From NCBI GenBank assembly GCA_025331435.1, contig JAIWNI010000074.1, forward strand, positions 1 through 64,000: DNA of 64,000 nt. Direction: 5' to 3'. The notes below the pieces were generated by a model. It was not told the DNA's origin. It did no database searches and saw only the letters and a list, made by a program, of their open reading frames with translations. The position numbers were made by a program, and so were the translations under genes. Below are positions 12,428 through 25,300 of this stretch, one piece after another (the stretch's first letter is position 1; every line of letters begins with the position of its first letter). The stretch is from Choanephora cucurbitarum (Eukaryota > Mucoromycota > Mucoromycetes > Mucorales > Choanephoraceae).

Positions 12428-13195
12428 CTATAAAGAAGGATCGAATACATCAAGACTTAAACTAGTCAGCCTAAATGCACCAGAAATACCAACAGCCAAG
12501 ATGGACAGAGAACATATTGGCTTATAAGATTGCTTGGCTAAATTAAGGAGACAGGTTTTGTTGCTATATACAGAGGTAGCATTAATCGTCTTGAGACTTT
12601 CTTCTCTATTTTTCTCCACAATTCTCAAGGATGGCTTATTTTTTCAAAGTAAAAAACAAAGACTTGAGACGTAGTATGTTTGTTGGTTATACATACTGAT
12701 GTATAAAGACTATGCTTCTTCGGCTTCCATGAATCACCTAGACGAACGTGTCCTCGAATGGACGAGCCAACACCGTAGTCTCTATCACCTTCAACCGTGA
12801 TGTACAGTGATTATTGTTCTTGTTGACTGTACCTCCTCTTAGCTGAGCATGCTCGATTGTTAGCTTCCTCTTATCGCGCTTCATACTGTCTTTTACTTCT
12901 TTGCAAGCCGGATTGTTATAAAAGTTTTTTAAAGTATGCTTATGATCTTGATACACATTGTATGTAGCTGTAGCATCTTCAGGAGTTGTGGATGTTTTAG
13001 AGAATGTTGAGGGAGAATTGTCTCCACTACTAGTACTTCTTGACCTTCTGAGACAGCTTTTGCATGTTGCAGACTGCGATGAAAAACATAACCATCACTT
13101 CGAGAACGCAAATCTCTAGGGCTAATTTTGGATGTCTTGGGAACGCTTAGTACTTCTTTGTCATTGGTCGACATGCCAGATGCTGTTGCTTTGAA
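12428..13195 (-). pseudogene. Inverted partial copy of the TnpB/Fanzor-like gene
   Basis: Read on the minus strand, this matches the last exon of the broken gene at 10660-11356: MSTNDKEVLSVPKTSKISPRD corresponds to TTDKELISIPKTFKINPRD, and GISGAFRL to GISGASRL. The RuvC-II Glu is replaced by Lys (NKHTTSQ), the zinc-ribbon cysteines are largely gone, and the RuvC-III Arg-Asp has become Ile-Cys. There is also a one-base deletion near 12629. It is therefore more decayed at the active site than the other copy, although it lacks that copy's insertion near 11078. Similarity upstream of 13195 is doubtful; the next exon might survive as scraps as far as 13400. Confidence 0.6.
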
Positions 13196-13710
13196 ATTCT
13201 TATCATTAATCCGTGATAACCAAAAGAAGAAAAAAAAAAAAGAGCATTCATGATATCAAGCTGTTAAACTGTAATGCTTCAGTCTGCTAGTTTTCTCAAA
13301 TCATATCTCCAATTGTGTCAAACACCGTATTCTTAATGTACATGCGAGTATTTTATGTTTAGAAAAGTTTGATGTTCGAGATACTGATTCTGCTTGTATA
13401 TGTTGCAACTCACAGTTACTTTATCGTATCAATATATCGGAAATTTGAATAGCTACTACTTATCAGCTGAATGAGAAAAAGAAACAGTGATATTTTCTAT
13501 GAAGCTTCAACATCTGGTCTATTTTGGCCTGTGGCTCTCGTTTGCTTTGAGTGTTTAAAGCTGCTCTCAATCAGATGATCCTGGCTCAGTCAATCTGTCT
13601 CTCAAACTTAAATTTATGCTACTTTCGAATAATAGTGGCTTGGAACTATTGCTGCCTGAAATTGTTCGTGAGCTGTAGGCCTCTCCTATCTCTCATATTG
13701 TCTTTTTACT

Positions 13711-15381
13711 ATGGAAAGTCAACCGCCTATTGTAGCTTCAGAAGAAACTAAAAAGCCTAGAAAGCGTTTTGTTGGGCGTGCAAAGAAATCTGCTACTGAG
13801 CCTAGCGAAGCTGGAGCTATTGAAGACAGCGCTGTTGGATTTGCAAGTATGTTGAGCTTAGATCTCAAGTGGTTATAGTTCACTTAACTGGAATCACTTG
13901 TTTAGAAGCACCTAGAGCAAGAAGCAGCCGAGTTGCGAATCAAGTTCCCGAAGAAATATTGAACGATGCTTTATTAAACAAAGCTATCGAATCTGTAAAC
14001 TCCTTTTTCCCTTCAACTTTAGGAAAAGCAAAATCTTATTCAATAATTTCCTTTAGATTCCTTCAAATTATAACTTTGAAATCCACAAGACTGTTTGGAG
14101 AGTTAGAAAAGCTAAGGCTAAGAGAGGTTAGGTTGCGATCTGCATGATGTGCAATAGATTACTTACGGTTTCTTCAGTCGCTCTCCAGTTACCAGAAGGT
14201 CTTATGATGTTTGCTTGCTTGATTGCTGACATTCTGGAAGTGTAAGTTATTTTTATTTGTCGCCCTCGTTGCTGTCAGTGCGATTGACGCATGAATGTAG
14301 ATTCTGTAATGCTGAAACACTGATCATGGGCGACGTTACATATGGTGCTTGTTGTGTGGATGACTATACAGCAAGAGCTTTAGGATGTGATTTTTTAGTG
14401 CATTATGGCCATAGTTGCTTAGTTCCTGTGGACATTACTACGATTGAGACCTTATATGTATTTGTGGATATCGGAATTGATACACAACACTTTATTGCAA
14501 CAGTCAGGAAGAACTTTGAAAAGGGCAAACGACTTATTCTTGTCGGCACTATCCAATTTGCTGCTGCCTTGCAGGCATCCAGAGCGCCACTTGAAGAAGA
14601 CTATACAGTCATTGTTCCCCAATCTAAACCTTTATCTCCAGGTGAAATTTTAGGTTGTACCGCCCCAAAGATAACGGATATGGACTATATTGTATTCATT
14701 GGTGATGGCCGATTCCATTTGGAATCAATAATGATCCACAACCCCGATATACCTGCTTTTCAGTAAGAAAATAATAGATTTGACCAAGACTGTTTCTTTA
14801 TGCTGAACTGATGCTTATTTTTCTATGTAGATACAATCCTTATGGCAAGACGTTCACTCGTGAGAGATATGATCACAACGAAATGCATTCATTACGAAAG
14901 CATGCTGTTAATGTTGCTAAAGAAGCCAAGAAGTATGGACTCATTTTAGGCACTCTAGGCCGTCAAGGAAAGCCTCAGATTTTGGAGTATCTAGAGCAGG
15001 CAATTAAAGAACAAGGAAAGGAATCTGTCAATGTTCTTCTTTCTGAAATTTTCCCAGGCAAATTAGAACAGTTTGAGGACGTTGATGCGTAAGTTTTAAA
15101 AAAATAGCCTATTGGTCTAGCATGATTTCATTTATATCTTATATATTTCTCTTTTTGAAAGCTGGATTCAAATCGCTTGTCCAAGATTATCCATTGATTG
15201 GGGCTATGCTTTTCCCAAACCTTTGTTAACACCATATGAAGCATCTATTGTGTTCGGAAGAGCTCAGTGGCAGGATGTCTATCCAATGGATTTCTATGCA
15301 AATGACAGTCTGGGTCCATGGACACCTAATCATGGTAGAGGTGTTTTTCGAAAGAAGAAAGCTACGACTGCTGCCAATTAA
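13711..15381 (+). CDS. DPH1: Diphthamide synthesis subunit DPH1
   Basis: Seven exons join in frame: 13711-13846, 13906-13994, 14057-14126, 14178-14241, 14301-14762, 14831-15088 and 15162-15381, giving 432 residues, close to other DPH1 proteins. The protein transfers the 3-amino-3-carboxypropyl group of S-adenosylmethionine to a histidine of elongation factor 2, with DPH2, in the first step of diphthamide synthesis. It is a radical enzyme with a 4Fe-4S cluster held by three cysteines; candidates are in [20 protein letters not shown] and [23 protein letters not shown] and HYGHSCLVP are further family motifs. DPH2 lacks the full pattern, so DPH1 is preferred. The N-terminal 50 residues are basic and less conserved. 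Start at 13711 is the first ATG in the frame. Confidence 0.93.
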
Positions 15382-15907
15382 TCAGGTATCTTGAACAAGA
15401 TACTTTTGTACATATTTTTATTGTGTATGTTTATAAAAAAAATCATGTAGATTCTTTTTAAAAAAACAAAAGAAAGGATAGAAAGGATAGTAACATCAAA
15501 CGATGCATTAATCATAGACAACAAGGAAGCTCCTATAACTTTTTAGTCAGGATAAACAATATAACTATTTTTTTACCTAAAGAAAACTTTATAGAGTGAT
15601 GATGCCTTATTTCTCTTTTTTTTCTCCCTAAACTTCAGCTTCTCAGTTGTCTATCTATATTCAAAAACAAACGAAATTAACTAAATAGATATCTTTTGAG
15701 ACTACAATAGACGCCAATTCACATGGCATTGTTTAGTGCAAGCAGTGAAAGGTACACAGAATTTCACAAGTGTCGTACAATTATAATTGTCTTAGAGGGA
15801 GCAGATCAATAAATAGAGCAATATAGTCAATTGATATATAATATCTTTTTCTTTTCTCTCTTTTTTTTTTATTGTTATTTTCGAATTAAGCTGATCTGTG
15901 TATAATA
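15382..15907. other. Intergenic region
   Basis: It contains the DPH1 3' end, several A-runs that could serve poly(A) addition, and a T/C-rich block at about 15848-15875 that is probably the promoter of the next gene. No gene is seen. Confidence 0.5.
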
Positions 15908-17134
15908 ATGATTTCAAATGTTTTAGCACTCTTGTTTAGTGCTTGTTCTTTAGCTACACTTTTAATCGTCAACCTTGGCGTTACAATTCAGAGTTCGTTT
16001 TTACCAGAAATATACCTAGCCAAAATCAGTCAGGCACAGACCGGGAAATCAATACATTATGGAATATATACTTCTTGCATATATGACAATTCATCTATAC
16101 GAATTTCTTGTATTCCGAAAATGCCTGGGTACTCATTTGGTAACATAGTCTCTATTGTTTGAAGATCTGATAGTTATAATAACAATTTAATTTGAAATAG
16201 ATGTTAATCAGTTCGCAGAAGTATGTGGATTAGATACTTCAACTTTAGCGGTGTCAAAGGCTATCAATAACTTGCAAAATGCACCTGAATTAGCAACATT
16301 CAAGGGAATTGTTTTGATTATGCCCGCCGTCATTCTTTCATTTGTTGCGTTTGCATGTAAGCTTAAATTTCATCTCATAAATTACATAAATTAATCTTTT
16401 GTTTTCCTTTTTTAAATGGGCGCTTTTTAGGCACCTTGTTCGTCCGCCGATACAGAAGTAGTAATGCAATTCCGTTCATTAGCATCTTTGCATCGTTGTT
16501 TAGTTTCCTCTCAGGAGCAGTTGGTCTTGCTCTCATCATTATTACGTTCTGGAAAGGCCTATCGGCAATCGAGAAAAATATACCTGGATTATCTCGTCAA
16601 TGGGGAGTTGCTATATACCTAATTAGCGCCGGTCTTGGCTGTACCTTAATGGCTTTTGTCTGCTTCATTATTACGCTGTGCTCTTATCGCAACGATAGAG
16701 AGAACAGAAGAACAATCTATATGTACGATTTTGATGGAAAGAGCGTACAGAATCATGCCGTCACCACAGATCGTGCACTATATGACGTCTCACCTACAGC
16801 TTATTTGAATCAGCCTATACAACATAACAACCTTGAATCCTCAGTTCCTAATAGTCCAGCCTACCCGACACATAGCACCACTTCCCAGAATTATCAAAAC
16901 AAGAAGACATACAATCTACAGGATGTGTACAATGCTTATGAGCAGCACAACACTTTTGCTCAACCGAATGCGTACACAAACGTAGAAGCTTATAACCATT
17001 ATGGTGACTTCAGTCACTCAGATGCATGTCATATGCCAACAGCACAGATGCAAACTAACGAAGCATATAGACAACATGGTACTTATTATCATCAGAATGA
17101 TTATTCACAGCAGCAAAAAAGCACCTATTTCTAA
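15908..17134 (+). CDS. Four-helix membrane protein, SUR7/PalI-like
   Basis: Three exons (15908-16139, 16201-16356, 16431-17134) give 363 residues. Hydrophobic segments lie at the N-terminus (ISNVLALLFSACSLATLLIV), around GIVLIMPAVILSFVAFAC, around FISIFASLFSFLSGAVGLALI and around VAIYLISAGLGCTLMAFVCF, so there are four helices with an extracellular loop containing cysteines between the first two. This is the SUR7/PalI plan: plasma-membrane proteins linked to eisosomes, cell wall stress and pH sensing. The cytosolic tail of about 140 residues is rich in Tyr, Gln, Asn and His (for example QHNTFAQPNAYTN). The helix pattern and tail are seen directly; the family name is inferred and a general claudin-like protein is possible. 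Confidence 0.6.
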
Positions 17135-18603
17135 TACTTATAACAAGCAACCAATTAATTAAAACATAAAGCAACAAGTGTTGCTAGAGTTGAGTATGTC
17201 CTTAAACTTTACTTTGTTTTGAGACGTCATAAAGAGAGAGACGAAGGAAACGTTTGTGTAACTTGTTTATTGAAATCAAATAGTTTTGATGAAATTGGCT
17301 GTTGTCGGATTCAAGGCTGTCAAATGAACTAAATAATATAAACGCATATTTAATTTTCAAGTTACTCAAACGTCTAACCTTAATTAGTTCAATAGTCAGA
17401 TTGTAATTCAAAATTTTGATTCAGTTGTGGGCATTGTCAAGGCTTGTGCTGGTTTGCATTGTGCTGGCCAGGTACAGCAAGCTTGCTTAAAAATACATTC
17501 TCAAACTCTAAACATCTTAGTCAAAATATGCTATTGTAACTTTTTTTATGATAAGTGCTTATACTAACATACGAATACAATACTCAAAAATAATCTTTAT
17601 GTAATCCTAAAGAAAAATCTGAGTTTTAGAAATGTAAATACAGCTTTTGTTTTCCTTAAAGCTCTTTTATTTATACCTAGTTTTCTGTAAAGAGGAAGCC
17701 GAACATAGACTGACTTCATTTTGAGACGAAGACATAAAGATTAGTAAACTGAGATTTACATGGTTTCCTAACTCTCTGCCACCAATACCAAATGCGCTTA
17801 ATACATTATTAAAATGTAGCCTAATTTAAACATAAGTTAGTCTACGGCTTCATTTAACAAAAGCATTCTCACGAATATGCTGATGTTGATGATAGGTATT
17901 TTTAGAATATATGTCCATATAAAATAATGAATGCCGTAGTACATACAAAGACAGACTTGACTTCTTTTCTTGAATTCGCTATATCAATTTGTTATCAAGC
18001 AGAACAAAAATAGACTTAAAACAAGCAGCAGTATTGTTTGCTATAGCAGTAATATCCTTCAAGTTCTTAACAGCTTGGCTTTCAATAAAAATAATATATA
18101 GATGAGCCCTGCTGCTTCTCTTTAAGGTAATCAAATGATGCGCGTAAAACAGGAGTAGTGTGTACGTACCACCATCCCCTTTGTTGTATAGGCTGTGCTC
18201 ATCACTTGCTTTTTAAACACGAAAGAGAAGACACTATAGATCGTTTAAGATACCATCTCCATCAGTCGAAGATAAAGATGTGATGAGTCTCTATATATGC
18301 AACTGGCTCAGTAGATTATTTACAAGTAATTGGTAAGATAGCATCAAAATGGAATATATTGTGCTCACTACAACATACCACAATTTGTTTGCATTTATTC
18401 TGTGCAACCAGTAAAAATGAGAAAGAAGAGGATCAATTGGGCAAAGTGATAATCCTTTCTTTTCTCCTATCTTGGTATATTGCAGACCTTTTCATTGCAC
18501 CTCAGCTGTTCTTTATTAATGCTACCCTAGTATTCATCTATATCTATCGTTTTTTTCTTATTCTGCTCTATTTTCGTTTCTTTGTTCAATTATAGCTTTG
18601 CCT
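17135..18603. other. Intergenic region
   Basis: AT-rich DNA without a gene. The last 250 bases (18359-18600) are T/C-rich and are probably the promoter and leader of the next gene; they might hold a 5' UTR intron ending TTATAG at 18590-18595. Confidence 0.5.
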
Positions 18604-21388
18604 ATGAGCCTATCAAACCTGACTGCATTTCATGAGCCAAACAGAGCGTTCAGAAACCTCACTTCACATTGTCAAAAGAAGCCAGCTGACCTGACTCTTG
18701 ACACGAACACAAAAGCGCTCAACTACTCAAATAGGACAACAAATAAACATCATCAAGCTTCTATTAATTCAGTTTCATTCTCCTTGAACCCGTTAACTGA
18801 TTTCAACTCGAGCAATGAAGAGCTTTCTTCGAAAATTGCAGATAATTATAAACAGTTCTCCAAAATGTTGGTACAATTATCACACCAAAAAACACAAACT
18901 TTAGAATTAGAGATTCAAAAAGATTGTACGATTAGTAATGCTTCTAGAAAATTAATATCAAGAACACAATGCCATGCCAAAACAAACGTACTATCTAAGA
19001 ACCCGATAGCTGTAACACTTTCGAAAAACCAGGGGGGGCCAGAAAGAGATTGCAACCAGGAATCTACGGCAGATAACAGTACAATCTACAAAACCGGTTC
19101 AATACCTATAATAAACCGCTTCGATTATGCAGCGGCAGTAGGCGATCTAAAAACTTTAAAGGAATTAAACAATAAACATAGTACAAACCAGTGGGACAAC
19201 CAAAAATCAGGAGTCAATGCGCTGATGCATGCAGCTTATTTTGGACATCTTGAGTGTATATATTTCTTACTCAAACAACCTACTGTCAGATTCAATTATC
19301 AGGATAACAGTAAGTTATCAAGCAAGTTTATGGTGGATATACTTACAGGAAATAATAGAAGGCTGGACTGCATTTGTTTGGGCTGTTGTCGGTAACCAAT
19401 CCTGTGCAATACAATTGCTTTTTGACCACGAGGCAGGCAGATCATTAAAGACTGAAGATATAAGGCATGCTCTTCAATACTCAATGTCATCTTCTATCAC
19501 AAGCTTGCTCAATTCATACATTGAAGAAGAAGAAAAAGCCTTTGAGAACCAGACTTACGATGCAAGTTTCAACATTTCAGGTCTCAATACAATGCATTGT
19601 GCTCGCCCTTCATTTCACAGTCAATTGTATCCTTCAGGCCTAGAAAGCCAAATAGCTACCTCGAAGCTAGGTACAAGTAAGCGTCAGTCTTTTTATGCTG
19701 AAAGTAAGATAGTAGGATCACCCAATCTAAACCAACTAAGCCAAAGGCCCATTATTGTATCTAAAAGCCAGCTACAAACTTGCCCAAACGAAGATTTAGA
19801 GCAATGGAAAATACATATTAACAAGATGACAATATTCTCTTGGCATCAATGCTTGCCTGATCAAATGTTTGTTTTTTGTCCTGACGATATAGATACTATC
19901 CTAGATCATGCGCTTTCTGCAGTCTATCCCAAACAACTTGCAAGCCAAGCTTCTGATAGCAATGAGCTCTGGCTGCCGGCTAATGTAATATTCTTAAGTG
20001 CACGCTATGCACACTATTGTTTTAGCAAGGAGTTGCTACACACATTGCTCTCATCAGCAATCAGTAAGCTATCTCGAATAATCAAAAAATGCTCTCAAGA
20101 GACGCAATTGTTGTCTTTCTGGATAGCTAACATATCTCAATTGACAATCTATTTGAAGAAAGACTTAGGGTTATCTACATCAACTCTAAGCAAGCAGCAA
20201 GAGCTTTCTGAAGTCATATCAGAAGCTTATACATCCTGCATGATCGAAATTCAAAAGAGATTAGTTAGGGTGTTGAACGCATCTATAATGGAATATACAT
20301 CTATTTGTGAATTGGACAATACAGAACTTGCAAATTCTTGGAGTCGCTTCCTTAAAAGAAGTAGTAGTTTGATTATTAGGAGCTCTTATGAAATGTCCAC
20401 AAGATCGAGCGTGAGCGAAAAGAGAAGTTCTATTGATTCACTCTCAAGCATTTCAACAGAAGCTACAGCCTTTTCTCGTTCTACTTCTTCTTCTTCGCTT
20501 TTGGCATCTCCTTGTGCTATTGGTCAATTTTTATCTGGTATATACGATATGCTGCAGTCATACCATATCCCGTCAGCTCTTGTGATTCAAGCATTGGCTC
20601 AGTTGTTGCATTATTTGTCTTGCGAGATCTTCAATCGTATACTCGCAAATGAAAAATATCTCAATCGCTCTAGAGCTATTCAGATTAGGATGAATGTATC
20701 AGTTATAGAGGATTGGATACACAGCAACAAACTTCCATCCAGCCTCAACAAATTGTTAGAGCCGTTATTGCAGTTACTCCAGTTTCTCCAGTGTTTATCG
20801 CAACTCAATGATGTATTAGTATTTAAGTCAACCATTCAGAAATTTGACCAGCTCAGTACATTACAAGTCAAACGCTGTGTTCAACATTATCAATATGAAG
20901 TAGATGAAAAGCAATCGATAGATTATATCAGTAGTTTTTTTGAGCAGATGCTTGTGAAGCAAAGACAACAGCCTACAAGAATGGGATTAGATACTGTGAC
21001 TAAAAGAATCTCTTGCCCAAATAGCGTTGCAAGTTTGAACTTCTTGTTAGGTGAAGCACTCAGCACGAGGACATTGTCCAGCAAAGACTTAGATGTGTTG
21101 AAAAACCAGCTAATAGAAGAACAAGACTTAAACAGAGAGGAAAAAAGAAATTCAACTGATTTGTTACCGTTCTCTGTCGCCAGAACCACTATACTTTTAT
21201 ATGATTGGAAGCAAGAAAAATGTAAGGAATTTGGTCAAGCTGCAAATGATGATGTTCTACAGTATTCTGCTGCTATTTACCGTGAGATCAAACTTAAAAA
21301 ACAAGAACGTTTTGATCTTTACAACAAATTGTATCCTGCTATCAGTGATGAGTGGCTCAGTGCTCTGAATCAAAAACTTGGACGATGA
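18604..21388 (+). CDS. DIL and ankyrin domain protein
   Basis: Two exons (18604-19309 and 19359-21388) give 911 residues. The first ATG in frame (MSLSNLTAFHEPN) is taken as the start. About 170 residues of polar sequence come first. Ankyrin repeats follow: FDYAAAVGDLKTLKEL, then GVNALMHAAYFGHLECIYFLL, then KGWTAFVWAVVGNQSCAIQLL, the last spanning the splice. The C-terminal 450 residues resemble the dilute (DIL) domain found at the cargo-binding end of myosin V: WLPANVIFLSARYAHYCF, LLSFWIANISQLTIYL and HYLSCEIFNRIL. Fungi have stand-alone proteins with this ankyrin-DIL arrangement; their job is little known and a cargo-adaptor role is only an inference. A Ser-rich linker lies between the two DIL halves. 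No damage is seen. Confidence 0.8.
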
Positions 21389-22389
21389 TCAAACGTGGAA
21401 AGGATGATGTACATATGACACAGGTGGACTTATACATAACTTGTAATAAAAATGGCAACTCATTGTTTCCTTTAATTGATTACGCTATTCAATGCAGGAA
21501 ACTGAGTCTATATCGTGTTTGTTTCCGTTGGACGAGCATCACACGCATCTGTTATATAAAGATGAACATACATTTTGTTCTCTTTAAATCGGTTGCCGAG
21601 TCGTACCAAACTTCTAAAACATAGCTTTATTCTCTTCTTATTTTCAAAACAATGTTTGAGATAGGTTGCTGGTGGCGCTGTGACGGGAAAGATGTAAGAA
21701 AATAAGCGCAGGTCAATATAATTATTGACTTTGTAAGTCTTTTACCACCATCACTAAACATAGATGCTATAATGAGGTGAGGTATACTGTAAGCCTAAAG
21801 TTTGTGTTTGATTGAGAAGAAAGGAGATTCATACTATTTTCCGTATTGGTTGAAGCTGCTATAGTCTTATTATAGTTACTGCCACCACACATGGGCATTG
21901 GTGATCGAGAAAAATGATCGTCGCTCTCACAGAACTGTAATTTCTTAATTGCAACATGGTTGAACAATGTGATTGAAAAAGACTCTTTTTTAGAAAAAAG
22001 ATATCCAAGTTCTGAAGAATTGTGCTCTAGCAATGGAAATTGTTCCGATGCATCAAGTTTCTGACATTTGTCAGAGCAATACAGTGCATCCTAAGCAGAG
22101 TTTTAATTTACAAAAGAAAAGTGCAGTGTTTAGAAGCGAAGAAATGATGACCTTACTGAAGTTGAATTAATAGCACGATCACAATATGTACACCAATTTA
22201 AATATGACATACGACTTATCATCAAATACAAGAAAAAAAGACGAAAGGTAGAAAAAAAAGATGAAAGGCGGTTCAGCTTTATAGCCTTTCATCTGTTTAC
22301 AAAAATGGAAAAAGAGACTTTATAGAAATCATTCTTTAAAATTGTTTCATTTAGTAGTAAATTCATCATAAGTGCCTCTAAATTACAGC
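21389..22389. other. Convergent intergenic region
   Basis: It lies between the 3' ends of the DIL-ankyrin gene and the WD40 gene. No gene is recognisable. A-rich runs near 22230-22260 could serve transcript ends on either strand. Confidence 0.5.
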
Positions 22390-25300
22390 TTATTGTCTCA
22401 CTTGAAAATACATAATATCTTCATCAGTTGCATTATCACTATCCTCATCGTCATCGCTGTCATCGCCTGCTAGTATAGTTAGCCGATGTCTGGTTAAGGC
22501 AGCAATCATGCTTTGAGTGATAAAAATATCAGTACTGCTGTTGGTGTTGGCCTCACGATTAGCACGCATTATGTCCTGTGATTCATGCATGCGGGATGAT
22601 GTAGAATAGGAATTTGTTTGTTTAGGTTCCTTCTTACGCGAAGTAGAAAAGAGACGGGATGTAGGTGTAAAGATCTTAGTAGTCGAGTCAATGCCTGAAA
22701 CAGCCAAGATGGGTAAAGAAGGATGTCCCTTGACCACATTGACTACTTCTTCATCTGCATGCAAAATTTCGACTAGCTTTGTTGTCTTTTTGTCCCAAAC
22801 AAACAAATATCCACCATCGCTTCCAGATACGACATATTCATCTCGAGGTCCATAAAAATTGACATCTTTGATGGTCTATAAACACATAAACTTAATTTAC
22901 TTTACTCTCATCCTTTGAATCTTCTTAATTTTTCTTACCTCAACATTTAAATGACCAAAGAATTTTGATCTTGGCTTAACCACGTCAGTTTCTGTTTCAA
23001 GTGAAAGCTGCCCACGTTTGCGGAAGATATCTAATTCATTCAAGTCAAGTGGGTAAAAGCTATCATCGTCGTCATCGTCATCGTCATCTCCGTCATCATG
23101 TTCATCGCTATCATCATTGGCTTCATCCTCATCCTCATCGTTTTCAGGATTAGATGCATCGTTTTCTTCACTGATTCTTCTAAAGATGTCAAGTACTTGT
23201 TGTGGTGTGAAGGGCGCCATGTTGCTGTCATCTTCTGATTCGCTGTTCACGATTCTTTGGCTACTTCTCTGATTTTGGATGATACTGGTGTGTGCTGCAT
23301 GTAGTGTTCGTTGAAGCATAATAAACGAGTTTATTTCGTCTGCACTATATTGTGTGATATACATATACCGTGCCCATTGTTGAGATTCATCGTTAGAGGC
23401 AGCAATATTATCGTTTGGAAGTCCACCTAGCTCACGAGCCCCAGCTGCCTGTAGCTCATTCAAGAACAATCGCATCATTTCCCAATAGACAGGGTTCAAC
23501 TGGTCAGTCAACGATGAAGATGGTGTGTCTCTTGTCTGTTCCATGAACATTCGTCTTGCTTCTTCAATGTACCGCATACTTTTTTGTAGATCCCACGAAC
23601 GATCAGTGTTAGCAATCGGTATAGATCCGCCTCTCACTGTCCAGAAACCAACAGCCAAACACCAGGCACCTTGCCAACCTCTGATTGAGCCTGCTGCTTC
23701 TTCTGCATCCTGTAAAAGTTTTTGTGTAATCTGCAGTTCATGATCAAAGAAATAGCGGTTCCAGTCTTCTCGAGGATTAGATAGTGTATCAGAGAACCAA
23801 CTGTCTCTGTCGAGTCGCAATAAATAATGGGCAGTAACAGCTGCAAATGAGGTGCAAGCTTCACCAACCTTGGAATGAATGGATGAAGGTTGATTTTTGA
23901 TATTTTGGAGTAAATCGTATGTTGCATTTAAGGCAGAATGGCTTCTTCTTTGTACAATCAAGTTGAAGACATCCTCCCACTTTCTCTTTCGTTGTCGATT
24001 TAATGTTCCTTCCTCTGAGCTGAGTGAAGACATATGGCGTCTTTGAGATGACCTTAGATTATTTTGATGCATCAGTTCATCTGGAGAGTCATTAATATTA
24101 AACAAGTATATAGCATCGGATGACCAACTACCAATTAACTACACCATTCATTCATCTGTTAGCCCATTATTTCTTTAGACACAGAAAGAAACTATATACC
24201 TCATATCCATTTGAGTCACTGAATTTACAAGCAGTGATATGCCTGTTGATCCGGCTTGTCTTGTCTGTTCTAGGCGAAAACCTCATAATGCATTTTGATG
24301 TCCTGGTCATGTCAGTCGACAATGAGGCAACAGTAGAAGAAGAAGCTAACATGCGTCTGTCATGTAAAAATATAAAATCACTCATACCAGCCAGGGCAAA
24401 GTAATGCGGGTATAGTTTCGATATGGACATGCTGTTAAGCTCAATTTTGTATTTGCTGTAGTCTACCATAGGCTTATAGCAGCCAAAATGAAGTTCGCTG
24501 CATTTTGGAAGCGGGTTCTGTCTGGCCGGCTTGTTAATGCCTGAAATAAACGATCTTACATTATGTGGTGAGCATACATGAGGTGTTCTAAGATCGAAGT
24601 GTCTCACAGTGCCTACGTTACTTCTATGTTAGTCCTCTAATATATTCTAAAGATATCATACTTGCCATCTAGCGAACATGTAAAAAATTCATGAGGGTTG
24701 TCAGGTAAAGTGCATATTCTCCTTAATTGGTCGCTATGACAAACATACATGCTATTTAAAGGAGTACGGGGATTTGTGACATCAAAAATACGAAGTTCTG
24801 CATCACCAGCGCCAGAGAGGATGATCCTATTTGAAGTTTGAGGCATAAATTTCGCAGTAAAAATATTGGCAGTATGTCCTAGCCAATGCTATGAGCTATG
24901 CAAAAATGACCATGTTATACCCCTTCATACCTGTATCGATTGTATGTAGCATTTTGTAATTATCATAGGAGGAGTAAATATTAAGTTGTGTATCGTCAGA
25001 GCCTGTTAAAAGAAGATCACCTAACGCCGACCAACTTGCATAACTATAAGTACTCTTTTTGCTCTATAACGCGAGATAGAAGATACATACTCTAAAGTAT
25101 TTATGCAACCAGAGTGGCCAGCTAATTCTTTCTCAAGTGTCATGTGGGTTGTTATGTAGTTATTGGCATAGACTTGCTCATCTACTCATTCTTGACTGTC
25201 AAGCGATGCATAAAATATATACAGACTCAGAGAATCCCCTCTCCCAAAAAGAAAAAAGGAAGCAAGCTTACCAATACGAGCTTTAGCTCCAAAAAGCCTT

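Noticed and set aside
18359..18595. 78-codon frame on + before the DIL-ankyrin gene
   Set aside because: The Phe/Leu/Tyr-rich text reflects a T/C-rich promoter or leader, not a protein.
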